Origin: Erythrobacter sp. JK5 | Lineage (GTDB): Bacteria > Pseudomonadota > Alphaproteobacteria > Sphingomonadales > Sphingomonadaceae | Direction of reading: 5' to 3' | Length of the DNA: 64,000 nt | Assembly: GCF_018205975.1 (NCBI RefSeq) | Contig: NZ_CP073577.1 | Location: 1,054,001 to 1,118,000 of the forward strand | Shown here: in pieces, positions 18,594 to 26,687 of the stretch | How positions within the stretch are numbered: the first letter of the stretch is position 1 | Layout of the letters: each line of letters starts with the position of its first letter | The notes under the pieces: model-generated | Database searches by the model: none | Told to the model about the DNA's origin: nothing | What the model saw: the letters and a program-made list of their open reading frames with translations, nothing else | Made by a program: the position numbers and the translations under genes

Positions 18594-20024
18594 TCAGAAC
18601 GTGCGCACTTGCCGCATGATCCGCGCATCGGCCTCGTCGAGAACGCGATCTACGTCGTCTTCGAACATCGCGAGGCACAGCAGCGGATCTTCGCTCCGCA
18701 GCCGGTGGTACAGCCGGATACCTTCTTCGATCTCGGCGCGCCAGTACGGGCAGTGGGCAGTCTGCGGGGCGAGGCGATCCTGTTCGTACACCACCGAATC
18801 CGCGTAGCAGCCGCCGCCGCAGATGTAGCGCGCCCAGCAATCCCTGCAGTGCGGGCGATTGTCGACTTCGGCTGCCTCGGCGTGGCGGAACGCCTGACGC
18901 CGTTCATCGTCGAGGCCCTCACTCACATGGCCCAGGCGGTACTCCTCCAGCCCGAGATGCCGGAAGCACGGATAGATCGCGCCGTCGGCCCTTACCCCGA
19001 CATAGCTGCCCGCCACTCCGCAGAACCGCGTGATCGGCTGCGGCAGCATCATCCGGCGCACGGTCTTGGCCAGTGGATGATAGTCGATCGGCCGACCGCC
19101 GTTCTTGAGCGTGGTGAAGATCTCGTCGGCGATTGCTGCTGAGTCTTCGATGAAATCGGCCAGGTCGCGGGATCGCAGGTGTTCGTCGCTCTCTTCGTCC
19201 GCGCCGACCTTGATCGCGTGATAGTGCCTGATCCCGAGCGATTGCGCCCAATCCCACAGCTCCGATAACCGCGTTCCGGAACAGAACACGCTGTTCACGG
19301 TAACCCGCTCGGGCAATTCCTCGAGCAGCAGCTTCAGGCCACGCTCGACCAGAGGGTACGACCCGCGCCCGTTGGCCATCGGGCGAAAACGGTCGTGAAT
19401 GGCCGCCGGCCCATCGCAACTGACCCGGATATTGTACGGATGCGCGGCGAAGAACCGCGCGATCTCGGCGGTCACCAGCGTGGCGTTGGTGGTCAGCTCG
19501 AATTCGACCTCCTGCCCGCCTTGCGCCGCCCGGTCGAGCGCCATCGCGGTCAGGGCCTTGAGCTGCTCGAACTGGATCACCGGCTCGCCCGAACCGAAGT
19601 GAAACACGACCTTGGGCGCTCCCTTTGCGGCGGCGAAGGCGAAATCGACCGTCTGCGCCAGCGTCGCATCCGACATCGGCCCGATGCGCGAATTGCTCGG
19701 CTTTTCGAAACAGTATGTGCAGCCCATGTTGCACGCGCCGGGCAGATCGATCGAAACATCGGTCACCTGCGGCGGCGGGGCATCCTTCGCCTCGCGCTTG
19801 GCAGGCACCGGCAGCCGGGTAAGCAGGTCGTTGTCGGCCAGCCATCTCTCGAGCGCGGGATCGCTGCGGGCTGGCGGCCACTGTCCTAACCGATCCGACA
19901 TCTCGTCCGGAACCTCGAACAGATAGGTGCGCTCCAGATCGTACAGCAGCGGACCGTCCGGCTCGCGCGAAATCAGCCTGGTATCGCGGAGCCGCAACGC
20001 ATCGAGCGTTTCCACCTCAGACAT
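18594..20024 (-). CDS. Radical SAM/SPASM peptide-modifying enzyme 1
   Basis: A 476-residue enzyme. Residues 1-90 or so look like a RiPP-recognition (PqqD-like) wing. The radical SAM CxxxCxxC is at Cys98, Cys102 and Cys105 (CNMGCTYC). The C-terminal SPASM domain has the full set: FCGVAGS...GAIYPC, then CRDCWARYICGGGC (the CxxCxxxxxCxxxC pattern) and a last CPYW. Such enzymes make thioether, C-C or other crosslinks in ribosomal peptides. It is the last gene of a three-gene minus-strand operon, overlapping the second radical SAM gene by 8 bases. The precursor is encoded at 21553-21792. Confidence 0.93.
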   Translation of the reverse strand: MSEVETLDALRLRDTRLISREPDGPLLYDLERTYLFEVPDEMSDRLGQWPPARSDPALERWLADNDLLTRLPVPAKREAKDAPPPQVTDVSIDLPGACNMGCTYCFEKPSNSRIGPMSDATLAQTVDFAFAAAKGAPKVVFHFGSGEPVIQFEQLKALTAMALDRAAQGGQEVEFELTTNATLVTAEIARFFAAHPYNIRVSCDGPAAIHDRFRPMANGRGSYPLVERGLKLLLEELPERVTVNSVFCSGTRLSELWDWAQSLGIRHYHAIKVGADEESDEHLRSRDLADFIEDSAAIADEIFTTLKNGGRPIDYHPLAKTVRRMMLPQPITRFCGVAGSYVGVRADGAIYPCFRHLGLEEYRLGHVSEGLDDERRQAFRHAEAAEVDNRPHCRDCWARYICGGGCYADSVVYEQDRLAPQTAHCPYWRAEIEEGIRLYHRLRSEDPLLCLAMFEDDVDRVLDEADARIMRQVRTF

Positions 20025-21543
20025 AGCTGCGCAATTCCGCCGCCGGTTCGCGCGGCGTCAGCGAGTCAGCGTCATCGAGCTCGCCACCCGCCCACTGGGC
20101 GATCTTGGGCGAAACCAGCGCGATCAGCTGCACCGGGTTGGTCCGGGCGAAATGGCGGTAGACGATGATTGCGGCCTCGCTTTCGGCGCGCAGCGAATCG
20201 CATTTCTCGTGGCCGAACCGGTCGACCATTGCCGAACAGCCTCCGCCGCACAGCGTCCGGTTCCAGCACGCACGGCACACTTCCTGCCCTGCGGCGCTGA
20301 ACTTTTCGCGGAAGGCAGCGACCTTGTCAGGATCCGGTCCGTTCTCGACATCGCCGAGCACCGATTGCGGACGCCCGACATGCAATGCGCAGGGATAAAG
20401 CTCGCCATCCGACGAGACACCGAACATGCGATCTCCCGCGGGGCAGAAGAAATCGCGCCGCTTGTGCGTCAGCAGCTGGAGGATCTTCGAGGTCAACCGG
20501 TAATCGAGCGGTTTCTCGCTGCGGTCGATATAGTCGATGTAATGATCGGCCAGATCGCGAATGTCGTCGAGATAGTCGCCGAAGGCATCGTCGACCAGCG
20601 CCAGCGGATCGTCATCGGTCAGCCGCACGCGTTCGGCCTTGCACTGGCTCGCCCCCGTTTCCGCGAGCTTTTCGATCGCCTCGCCGAGACTGTTGGCCTC
20701 GCGCACAACCGACGATCCGATCAGGTGGACGCCGGGCCGCTCGACAAGCAGTCTGAGATTGCGCTCGACATCGGCGTAACTGCCGTTGCCGTTGATATAC
20801 TTGCGCAATTCATCGTGCGTTTGCTCGTCGCTGTCGATCGAATAATAGACTGTGAAGCGATGCTCGGCCATGAAATCGGCGATTTCGGCCGTCAGCAGCG
20901 TCCCGTTGGTGGTGATGTGATAGTCGGTCTCGGTGCCGGTAGCGCGCGCTTTCGCTTCGGCCTGCTCGACGATCCGGCGGATCGCCTTGAAATTGAGCAA
21001 CGGCTCGCCGCCGTAGAAGTGGTAGCCGTAAATCCTCAGTTCCGGAAAATTCGCGTGGATGTGGTCGACGATAGTTTCGGCCCGCGCCATCGGCATCTTC
21101 GGGATCGGCACCTCGCTGTAATCGAAATGCCCCTTGTTCACGTAGCAATAGGGACATGTCAGATTGCAACGCTGCGACACGTTGACCATGAAGGTCGCGT
21201 AGTCGGATGCGTCGGCGATCGGGGCACGCTCGATCGGCTCGGCTGGCCCGACCAGCAGGCCCCGCTCGATCAGGCTGTCGATCATCTCCGCCGCGTGGTC
21301 CGCCGCGATCGCAGCGTCAGTCTGGCAAAAACGTTCGAGCAAACCATCGCGGGAGAGCGGGCCGCCATCGCGGGCGAGCGCGAGCAACGCACCCTCTTCC
21401 GGATTGCTGTCGTGCGCAATGACGCGGTCGATATCGAACAGGTAGTGCCTGCCGCGTGAACCGAAATGGTGGAAAGCGACCGGTTTGAGCGTCGCGGTCC
21501 GCTCCGCCGGCGCCGGGCGGTCAGGGGCTGCGGTAATCGTCAT
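20017..21543 (-). CDS. Radical SAM/SPASM peptide-modifying enzyme 2
   Basis: A 508-residue enzyme that is not closely alike in sequence to its partner outside the motifs. The N-terminal 110 residues resemble a RiPP-recognition domain (HYLFDIDRVIAHD followed by a winged-helix-like part). The radical SAM cluster is Cys126, Cys130, Cys133 (CNLTCPYC), with YHFYGGEPLLN as the GGEP motif. The SPASM domain has DFFCPAGDRM...GELYPC and CRACWNRTLCGGGC with a further Cys. TAGGAG at the precursor stop gives the ribosome site, so translation is coupled to the precursor. Two SPASM enzymes on one precursor suggest two separate chemistries, or a heteromeric enzyme. Confidence 0.93.
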   Translation of the reverse strand: MTITAAPDRPAPAERTATLKPVAFHHFGSRGRHYLFDIDRVIAHDSNPEEGALLALARDGGPLSRDGLLERFCQTDAAIAADHAAEMIDSLIERGLLVGPAEPIERAPIADASDYATFMVNVSQRCNLTCPYCYVNKGHFDYSEVPIPKMPMARAETIVDHIHANFPELRIYGYHFYGGEPLLNFKAIRRIVEQAEAKARATGTETDYHITTNGTLLTAEIADFMAEHRFTVYYSIDSDEQTHDELRKYINGNGSYADVERNLRLLVERPGVHLIGSSVVREANSLGEAIEKLAETGASQCKAERVRLTDDDPLALVDDAFGDYLDDIRDLADHYIDYIDRSEKPLDYRLTSKILQLLTHKRRDFFCPAGDRMFGVSSDGELYPCALHVGRPQSVLGDVENGPDPDKVAAFREKFSAAGQEVCRACWNRTLCGGGCSAMVDRFGHEKCDSLRAESEAAIIVYRHFARTNPVQLIALVSPKIAQWAGGELDDADSLTPREPAAELRSYV

Positions 21544-21552
21544 CGCCCGCTC

Positions 21553-21792
21553 CTACGCGAGCCCCGGACAACCACCTCCTCCGCCGCACAGGATCTCGCC
21601 CGCCAGCGAACCGACCAGATCGTCGAGCGCGGGCAGTGTCTTCTTCAGCCGGGCGATCGCTTCGACATCGGCCCGCGTGACTTCACCGAAAACGCTTTTG
21701 GGATCGGCGAGCAGCTTCTTGCGGAAGGCCGGATCGACAATTGCCTTGGCAAGCGCCTGCTTGCGTGCATCGATTCTGCTTGACTCTTCCAT
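21553..21792 (-). CDS. NHLP-type RiPP precursor with Cys-Gly5-Cys core
   Basis: A 79-residue peptide, preceded by a strong GGAGGTG ribosome site. Residues 8-50 resemble the nitrile-hydratase-leader-peptide (NHLP) type: ARKQALAKAIVD then PAFRKKLLADPKS and a helical part. The C-terminus is unusual, with LCGGGGGCPGLA ending the chain: Cys69, five glycines, Cys75, Pro, Gly, Leu, Ala. It heads the operon whose next two genes are radical SAM/SPASM enzymes, so it is their likely substrate. The two cysteines are the obvious sites for thioether (sactipeptide or ranthipeptide-type) bonds to glycine, or for a metal site. The product class is not identified. Confidence 0.82.
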   Translation of the reverse strand: MEESSRIDARKQALAKAIVDPAFRKKLLADPKSVFGEVTRADVEAIARLKKTLPALDDLVGSLAGEILCGGGGGCPGLA

Positions 21793-22099
21793 TGCCCACC
21801 TCCGTTTTTGGGTAAAGTAGTGAATTCTCCGAGTATTGATTCTATGCGAGAGAGCACAAGATTACCATAATTGCCCGCGATTACAACCGCACTACATCAT
21901 CGCACCGATGAACGCGGCCATCGCGCCGCTCATAGTCTGCGTCTTGCTCTGCGTAGGCTGACTTGCCGCGAACAGAGCCGAAGGGAGCCCGGATCATACC
22001 CCGGCCATCGCACCTCATCGTATTCGGCGAGCATCGACTGTATTGCGTATGCCTCCCTCAATCTTGCGAATAGTGCAATAGTATTTCCGAACTCGCGCG
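21793..22099. other. Divergent AT-rich promoter region
   Basis: A 307-base stretch between the NHLP precursor (minus) and the XRE regulator (plus), clearly richer in A/T than its neighbours. I find no open reading frame that looks real. It should hold the promoters for both directions and probably the operator for the XRE protein, but I could not settle on -35/-10 boxes. A half-site CTACAT (about 21892) resembles the BlaI-type half-site found at 24972, without a second arm. Confidence 0.5.
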
Positions 22100-22498
22100 A
22101 TGTTGACCGCAATTGCGGCCCATTTCATCGTAAGACGACGACAATTTCTCGAGAAACAACTTGAATTTGCCGAATTTCTTTTGCTAGCTGTAACAAATGC
22201 CTCGGCGTCGCAATCCGGATATTCCCCCCAAGACGAACTTGCCTGGTCCTTCGGCCAGCGGGTGGCGACGCTGCGCCGACGCAGCGGCATCGAAACCAAG
22301 ACGCTGGCTGCACGATCGGGAATGAGCCCCAATTACGTCTGGCGTCTCGAACAGGGGCTTGTGGTCCCCAACCTGCGCAACATCGCGCGCCTCGCGATCT
22401 CGCTCGAAGTGCCGCTGCCGATCCTGCTGGAGAAGGTCGACGTGTCTTCGGTACGGCTCGAAAACCGGGCCTACAATCGCCGTGACGCCGCGGAATGA
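22100..22498 (+). CDS. XRE-family regulator of the NHLP operon (probable)
   Basis: A 132-residue protein if ATG 22100 is used. The helix-turn-helix occupies about residues 48-112 (FGQRVATLRRRSGIETKTL, then GMSPNYVWRLEQG and NLRNIARLAISLEV). The N-terminal 45 residues have no family support, and no good ribosome site precedes 22100; a shorter protein starting at an in-frame TTG near 22188 is possible. It is divergent from the NHLP precursor, the usual place for its regulator. The gene stops one base before the end of the TonB receptor gene on the other strand. Confidence 0.75.
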   Translation: MLTAIAAHFIVRRRQFLEKQLEFAEFLLLAVTNASASQSGYSPQDELAWSFGQRVATLRRRSGIETKTLAARSGMSPNYVWRLEQGLVVPNLRNIARLAISLEVPLPILLEKVDVSSVRLENRAYNRRDAAE

Positions 22499-22499
22499 C

Positions 22500-24572
22500 C
22501 TAGAAGCTCCGCTTGTAGGAGATACGCGGGACGAGATGCGAATCGTTGCGTCTGGTTTCGATCAGCACCGGATTGTCCTGTGACCGGTCGGGCGAAAAGA
22601 ACACGCGGCGACGCTCGGTTGGAACATCGAACAGGTTCGACAGGCTGAAGGTCAGCGTGGATTTGTCGTCGGGCCGGATCTGGTAGAACACCGACGCATC
22701 AGGAAACCGCGAAAGCGAGATATCGAACTCGTCGCGCCGGAAACTCGTGCTTTCGCTGCTACCGCTAAGATCGAACCCCCATGCCGTGCGTTTCCCGTCG
22801 CGCCGGAACCCGACGCTGACGCTCGCGATCGGCACGCCGGAAAACCGGCGAGGCTCGAGCGTGTAGGGATCGCGCACGGTGGTGAGGACCAGTGATGACT
22901 GCGCCGTAATTCTTCCACCCGCGATACCGATCCGGTCGAGCGGCAGTTCGAGCGTGGCGTCGACCGCCCACAGATCGGCCGAACCGAGATTGCCCGGCGC
23001 ATCGAACCCGCCCTCGACCGGCACCCGGTCCTGCAACTGGGAAATGCGGTCGTATTCGAGCGTGATCCGCGCCACTCCGTCGCGAAGGATCGGGCGCTCT
23101 GCAGTGAGCTTGACCTCCCAGGCGCGCTGCGGTCGCAATTCGGCGTTGCCGCCGTTGATACGGTCGTCGCGCAATTCCGCAAAGCTGACGAAGTCGTCGA
23201 AATCGAGTTGCGAAACCGTCCGTTCGATCGACAGCTGTACCGAAACCTGATCGGGCGCTTCCCACAACAGCGAGATGTTGGGCTTGACGAACGACAGGGT
23301 TCGCTCGGCCTCGGCATCGCCGGTGACCGACAGGCGCGAATGTTCGAACCGCAGCCCGGTTTCGATCCGCAGCTTGTCGGTCACGCCGAAACCGAGCGTG
23401 GCGAAGGCTTCGGCGCGGTCTTCGCTTACCGTCACATCGTCGACAGGCAGGTCGATTGCCGCACCGCTCGCGAGATCGCTGAGCTGCACCTGGCTGTCCA
23501 GCACGTTGCGCGCGCCTTCTATCCCGACCTGCAAGGATGCACCGCCCAGCACCGCGCGCGAATGGGTGATCCGCCCGATCGTTTCTGTCAGCCGATCGTC
23601 GAGGATCTGCGAAAAGCCGTCCACCACTCCCGATTCCACGTCGAATGCGAACAGGTCTTCGAACAGACGGTCGCGGCGCGAATGCAGCACCACGAATTCG
23701 GTCGCACCGCCCAGCGCCTTGAGCGTCGCGTCCGCGCCGATTTCGAATTCGTCGGTGACATAGTCGGACCGGAACACGTCGCGCGCCGAGGTGGGGCCTG
23801 CGACGGTTTTCAGGTCCTCGAGATAGTCGAAACCGGTGCGCGCATAGCGCAGGTTGAGATGCGCGCTATCCAGCGTTTCTCCGTCGAAGGCATAGTTGAA
23901 CGAAACCGACCGCACCGGTTCATCGATGACAATCGTCTTGGGCCTGACCGATATCGGATCGGCGACCCCGGGCAGAAACAGACGGTCGATCCCGACTTCG
24001 TCGGACGGACCATTGGTATAGCTCCCGGCCAGCGCGAGCGTGTGCCGCCGGGATATCCAGCTGGCCGATCCATCGGCTGAAGCCGTGAGCCGCCCGGCAA
24101 AGTTCCGTTCCAACGCAGCAACGACATTTCCCGAAACGCCATCTTCAGCTGACAGCACCACGTTGGCGACTTGAACCTCACCGGCATAGTCGGCTCCGTA
24201 TCGTTGACCCGGCCCGATCTCGATCCGCACCACGCGGTTCGCCGGTATCCGTTCGAGGACATCGACGAGCGGATCCGACTTGGAACTCGGTCGTTTGCCG
24301 TTGATCACGACATTTCCCGCCGCCTGCGCAAATCCGCGACTGTCGGCATTGCCCAGCCTCAGCGTGAAGCCCGGCACGCGCAAGACCATGTCGAGCGCGT
24401 TGCGCGGCGCGAATGGCGCAAAGAACGCCGCCGGGAAGGTGCCCGTCCCGGTCGCCTTGACCTCATCACCAGCGGCGGGCGGTGCACCTGGCGCGGCCTC
24501 CTGCGCCGAAGCCGCAAACGGTGCCAGTGCGGTAGAAGCCAGCACCGCTGCCATCACGCAGCTGCGCGTCAC
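22500..24572 (-). CDS. TonB-dependent outer-membrane receptor
   Basis: A 690-residue receptor starting at a GTG that overlaps the preceding BlaI-type gene's stop (GTGA). A signal peptide of about 22 residues (ending ASAQ) is followed by a plug domain (MVLRVPGFTLRLG, VINGKRPSSKSDPLVDVLERIPANRVVRIE) and a long beta-barrel ending in KRSF with a terminal Phe. The coupling to a repressor and the location between two RiPP operons suggest import or sensing of a peptide or of a metal complex made by them, but nothing in the sequence names the ligand. The barrel is on the small side for the family. Confidence 0.9.
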   Translation of the reverse strand: MTRSCVMAAVLASTALAPFAASAQEAAPGAPPAAGDEVKATGTGTFPAAFFAPFAPRNALDMVLRVPGFTLRLGNADSRGFAQAAGNVVINGKRPSSKSDPLVDVLERIPANRVVRIEIGPGQRYGADYAGEVQVANVVLSAEDGVSGNVVAALERNFAGRLTASADGSASWISRRHTLALAGSYTNGPSDEVGIDRLFLPGVADPISVRPKTIVIDEPVRSVSFNYAFDGETLDSAHLNLRYARTGFDYLEDLKTVAGPTSARDVFRSDYVTDEFEIGADATLKALGGATEFVVLHSRRDRLFEDLFAFDVESGVVDGFSQILDDRLTETIGRITHSRAVLGGASLQVGIEGARNVLDSQVQLSDLASGAAIDLPVDDVTVSEDRAEAFATLGFGVTDKLRIETGLRFEHSRLSVTGDAEAERTLSFVKPNISLLWEAPDQVSVQLSIERTVSQLDFDDFVSFAELRDDRINGGNAELRPQRAWEVKLTAERPILRDGVARITLEYDRISQLQDRVPVEGGFDAPGNLGSADLWAVDATLELPLDRIGIAGGRITAQSSLVLTTVRDPYTLEPRRFSGVPIASVSVGFRRDGKRTAWGFDLSGSSESTSFRRDEFDISLSRFPDASVFYQIRPDDKSTLTFSLSNLFDVPTERRRVFFSPDRSQDNPVLIETRRNDSHLVPRISYKRSF

Positions 24573-24949
24573 GATGCGTTCCCGGACTGGCGAAGGTTCT
24601 CGATCAGGCTCTCGATCTCGCGCCATTCGCCATCCGTCAGCGGGCCGTCCATCTCGAGAAGCGCGTTGACCGCCGCCGTGCGAGATCCGGCAAACAGAAC
24701 GTCGGTCAGACGGTGGAGGCAGTCGTCGACGATCTCCGCGCAATTCAGACGTACGCGGTAGCTGATATATTCATCGCGGCGGGTTTCGCTGATCAATTGC
24801 TTGCCGACCAGGCGCTTAAGCATCGTTCGCACGGCCGACGCGCTGGGCGCTCCGTCGATATCCGCAATCACTTCCGAAACCGTAGCATCCGGGTTCTTGA
24901 AAACCGCGTCGAAGACTTCTCGTTCCCGGGGTGAAAGCGAATCGCGCAT
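24569..24949 (-). CDS. BlaI/MecI-type transcriptional repressor
   Basis: A 126-residue winged-helix protein with the BlaI/MecI/CopY pattern: LSPREREVFDAVFKN, DATVSEVIADI, SASAVRTMLKRLVGKQLI and a C-terminal dimerisation helix. GGAGGTAACGAG precedes ATG 24949, which sets the start. Its usual partner, the BlaR1/MecR1 antirepressor peptidase, is absent; instead it is coupled to a TonB receptor gene. A palindrome matching this family's operator lies 22 bases upstream, so it probably represses its own two-gene operon. Confidence 0.88.
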   Translation of the reverse strand: MRDSLSPREREVFDAVFKNPDATVSEVIADIDGAPSASAVRTMLKRLVGKQLISETRRDEYISYRVRLNCAEIVDDCLHRLTDVLFAGSRTAAVNALLEMDGPLTDGEWREIESLIENLRQSGNAS

Positions 24950-24971
24950 CTCGTTACCTCCGCATGCCCCG

Positions 24972-24983
24972 CTACATTTGTAG
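24972..24983. promoter_or_regulatory. BlaI-type operator
   Basis: CTACATTTGTAG is an inverted repeat with arms CTACA and TGTAG around TT, the core of the known BlaI/MecI operator (consensus TACTACATATGTAGTA). It sits 22 bases before the start of the BlaI-type gene on the minus strand, where bound repressor would block transcription. It also lies 280 bases before the triceptide precursor on the plus strand, so a shared effect on that operon is possible. Confidence 0.7.
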
Positions 24984-25263
24984 TTTTCCCGCGCTATTGT
25001 GAAACATCGCAATTTCTACTTTCGCATGATTTGGCAAAGTTTTTCATCAAGTGCGCCTTTAAAGTCATTCATATGCCAAAAGATGTTCTTAATTTTCCTC
25101 TATGCTTCAGATGTTTATGCGACTCCCCGGTCGATCGGCGTAGATTCGCGGCGGTTCGGCGGATTGGTTGGCGGGCAAATCGTATACTTCACCTATTCTT
25201 TGTCTGTCGCAGGGGTTGGTGCGGTTACCAAATCTGAAGCGACATTCGAAAAGGAACTGTGAA
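24984..25263. other. AT-rich leader/promoter region of the triceptide operon
   Basis: About 280 bases with markedly higher A/T than the flanks, between the BlaI operator and the precursor start. Open frames exist (for example 24999-25262 on the plus strand) but have no family signs or ribosome site. The region should hold the promoter of the peptide operon; no convincing -35/-10 pair could be fixed by eye. AAGGA (25251-25255) is the ribosome site for the precursor at 25264. Confidence 0.45.
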
Positions 25264-25401
25264 ATGGCGAAGAACAAGACGCCCAAGACTGAAGCAAAAG
25301 CCCAGTCGAAGAGCCTCGAATCGCTGATCGATGCTCAGCTCGACAGCATCGTCGTCGGCGGCTGGTCGCGCACGGTCTTCAACCGCGTCCGCCCGGTCTA
25401 A
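25264..25401 (+). CDS. Triceptide-type RiPP precursor peptide
   Basis: A 45-residue peptide with a well placed AAGGA 8 bases upstream. The leader (1-33) is Lys/Ala-rich and then helical (SLESLIDAQLDSIV), ending in VVGG, a double-glycine cleavage site for a C39 peptidase. The core is WSRTVFNRVRPV: it holds two aromatic-x-Arg triplets, WSR and FNR, separated by Thr-Val, with a Val-Arg-Pro-Val tail. Aromatic-x-x triplets in cores of this kind are the substrates of three-residue cyclophane-forming radical SAM enzymes (XyeB, GrrM, FxsB, and DarE in darobactin). The next gene is such an enzyme. The core is basic (three Arg), as in darobactin-like antibiotics. Confidence 0.88.
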   Translation: MAKNKTPKTEAKAQSKSLESLIDAQLDSIVVGGWSRTVFNRVRPV

Positions 25402-25405
25402 TCGT

Positions 25406-25437
25406 AATTGCCCCGCAGTTTCGTCTGCGGGGCAATT
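25406..25437 (+). terminator. Attenuator-like hairpin after the precursor gene
   Basis: A perfect 13-base stem, AATTGCCCCGCAG (25406-25418) with CTGCGGGGCAATT (25425-25437), and a TTTCGT loop. Only a short T-run follows (GCTTTCC). It lies between the precursor and the first modifying enzyme, where partial termination or 3'-end protection would give far more precursor mRNA than enzyme mRNA, a common RiPP operon layout. Confidence 0.75.
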
Positions 25438-25466
25438 GCTTTCCCAGTACGTCGAGGAGCATGCCG

Positions 25467-26687
25467 ATGTTCGATGTCGAGGCACGTCTTGCCCGTCCTG
25501 GGCGGCGCCATGTGTCGGTCGTGCTTAAGGTGGCCGAACGCTGCAATCTGGCCTGTACCTATTGCTATTTCTTCTTCGGCGGGGACGACAGCTATCTCAA
25601 GCATCCCGCGTTGATTTCGTCTGACAGGGTATCGGATGTTGCCCGGTTCCTGGGCGAGGCCGCGATCAAGCACCGTCTCGAACGGATCGAGATCGCGCTC
25701 CATGGCGGGGAGCCACTGTTGCTCAAGCCCGATCGCATGGGCGCGCTGGTCGAAACCATCCGCGCTGCCGTGCCCGACAGTTGCGAGGTCGACATCCTGC
25801 TCCAGACCAATGGTGTGTTGGTCGACGAAACGTGGATTGCGCTGTTCGAACAGCACTCCATCGGCATCGGGGTCAGCCTTGATGGTCCGCGCGCGGTCAA
25901 CGATATTGCCCGGCTCGACAAGAAGGGGCGCAGCAGCTTCGACGCGACGATTGCCGGCTGGGGCTTGCTCAAGAAGGCCGCCGCAGATGGCCGCATCTCC
26001 GAGCCCGGTATCCTCTCCGTCATCGCTCCCACGACCGATGCGGAGACGCTTTCCTTCTTCATCGACGAACTTGGCGCGCACAGCCTCAATTTCCTGTTGC
26101 CCGATATGTTCTTCGACAATCCGGAAACGCAGCCGGAGGATGTCGCGCGGATCGGCGAGACGATGATCGCGATCTTCGAGGAGTGGCGACGGCGGGCCGA
26201 TCCGGGCCTGCATATCCGGTTCGTCAATGATGCCCTGTTGCCGATGATCGTGGCCATTCCGGCCGAGTCCACCCACCACTGCCGCGAAGATCTGTCGCAC
26301 GCGATGACGATTGCATCGGACGGCACGATCTATGTCGAGGATACGATCCGCAGCGCGTTTGCCGATCGCTTCGACGAAACGCTCAATGTCGCGAGCGCAA
26401 CCCTCGCCGATGTCTTCGCGCATCCCCATTGGCAGAGCATCGCTCGCGCTGCCGAGCAACCGGCCGGACCGTGCACATCGTGTCGCTACGGCGAGATCTG
26501 CCAGGGTGGCCCGCTGATCTCCCGCTACTCGTCCGACAGGGGGTTCGACAATCCCTCGCTCTATTGCTCCGCGCTGTTCGCGTTCCACCGGCATGTCGAA
26601 CGCGAGGTTTCGGCCACCGGGCGCTTGCTGCCCTCTCCGCGCTTTGCCGCGGACCCCCTGTTTCCCGCCCGAAAGGAAGTTGCATGA
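25467..26687 (+). CDS. Radical SAM/SPASM cyclophane synthase (XyeB/GrrM/FxsB-like)
   Basis: A 406-residue enzyme. ATG 25467 is favoured over ATG 25461 because GAGGAG (25454-25459) is then 7 bases away. The cluster motif CNLACTYC is at Cys26, Cys30 and Cys33, followed by YFFFGGDDSYLKHP as in three-residue-cyclophane-forming enzymes. The shortened SPASM end has CTSCRYGEICQGGP and a last LYC, lacking the fourth Cys of full SPASM, which is also usual in that group. It should couple the aromatic side chain to the beta carbon of the third residue (Trp1-Arg3, Phe6-Arg8). It overlaps the next gene in ATGA. Confidence 0.87.
   Translation: MFDVEARLARPGRRHVSVVLKVAERCNLACTYCYFFFGGDDSYLKHPALISSDRVSDVARFLGEAAIKHRLERIEIALHGGEPLLLKPDRMGALVETIRAAVPDSCEVDILLQTNGVLVDETWIALFEQHSIGIGVSLDGPRAVNDIARLDKKGRSSFDATIAGWGLLKKAAADGRISEPGILSVIAPTTDAETLSFFIDELGAHSLNFLLPDMFFDNPETQPEDVARIGETMIAIFEEWRRRADPGLHIRFVNDALLPMIVAIPAESTHHCREDLSHAMTIASDGTIYVEDTIRSAFADRFDETLNVASATLADVFAHPHWQSIARAAEQPAGPCTSCRYGEICQGGPLISRYSSDRGFDNPSLYCSALFAFHRHVEREVSATGRLLPSPRFAADPLFPARKEVA

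Noticed and set aside
24999-25262. An 87-residue plus-strand frame ending just before the triceptide precursor
   Set aside because: It lies in the AT-rich leader, has no ribosome site or recognisable family, and its sequence looks random; more likely promoter DNA.
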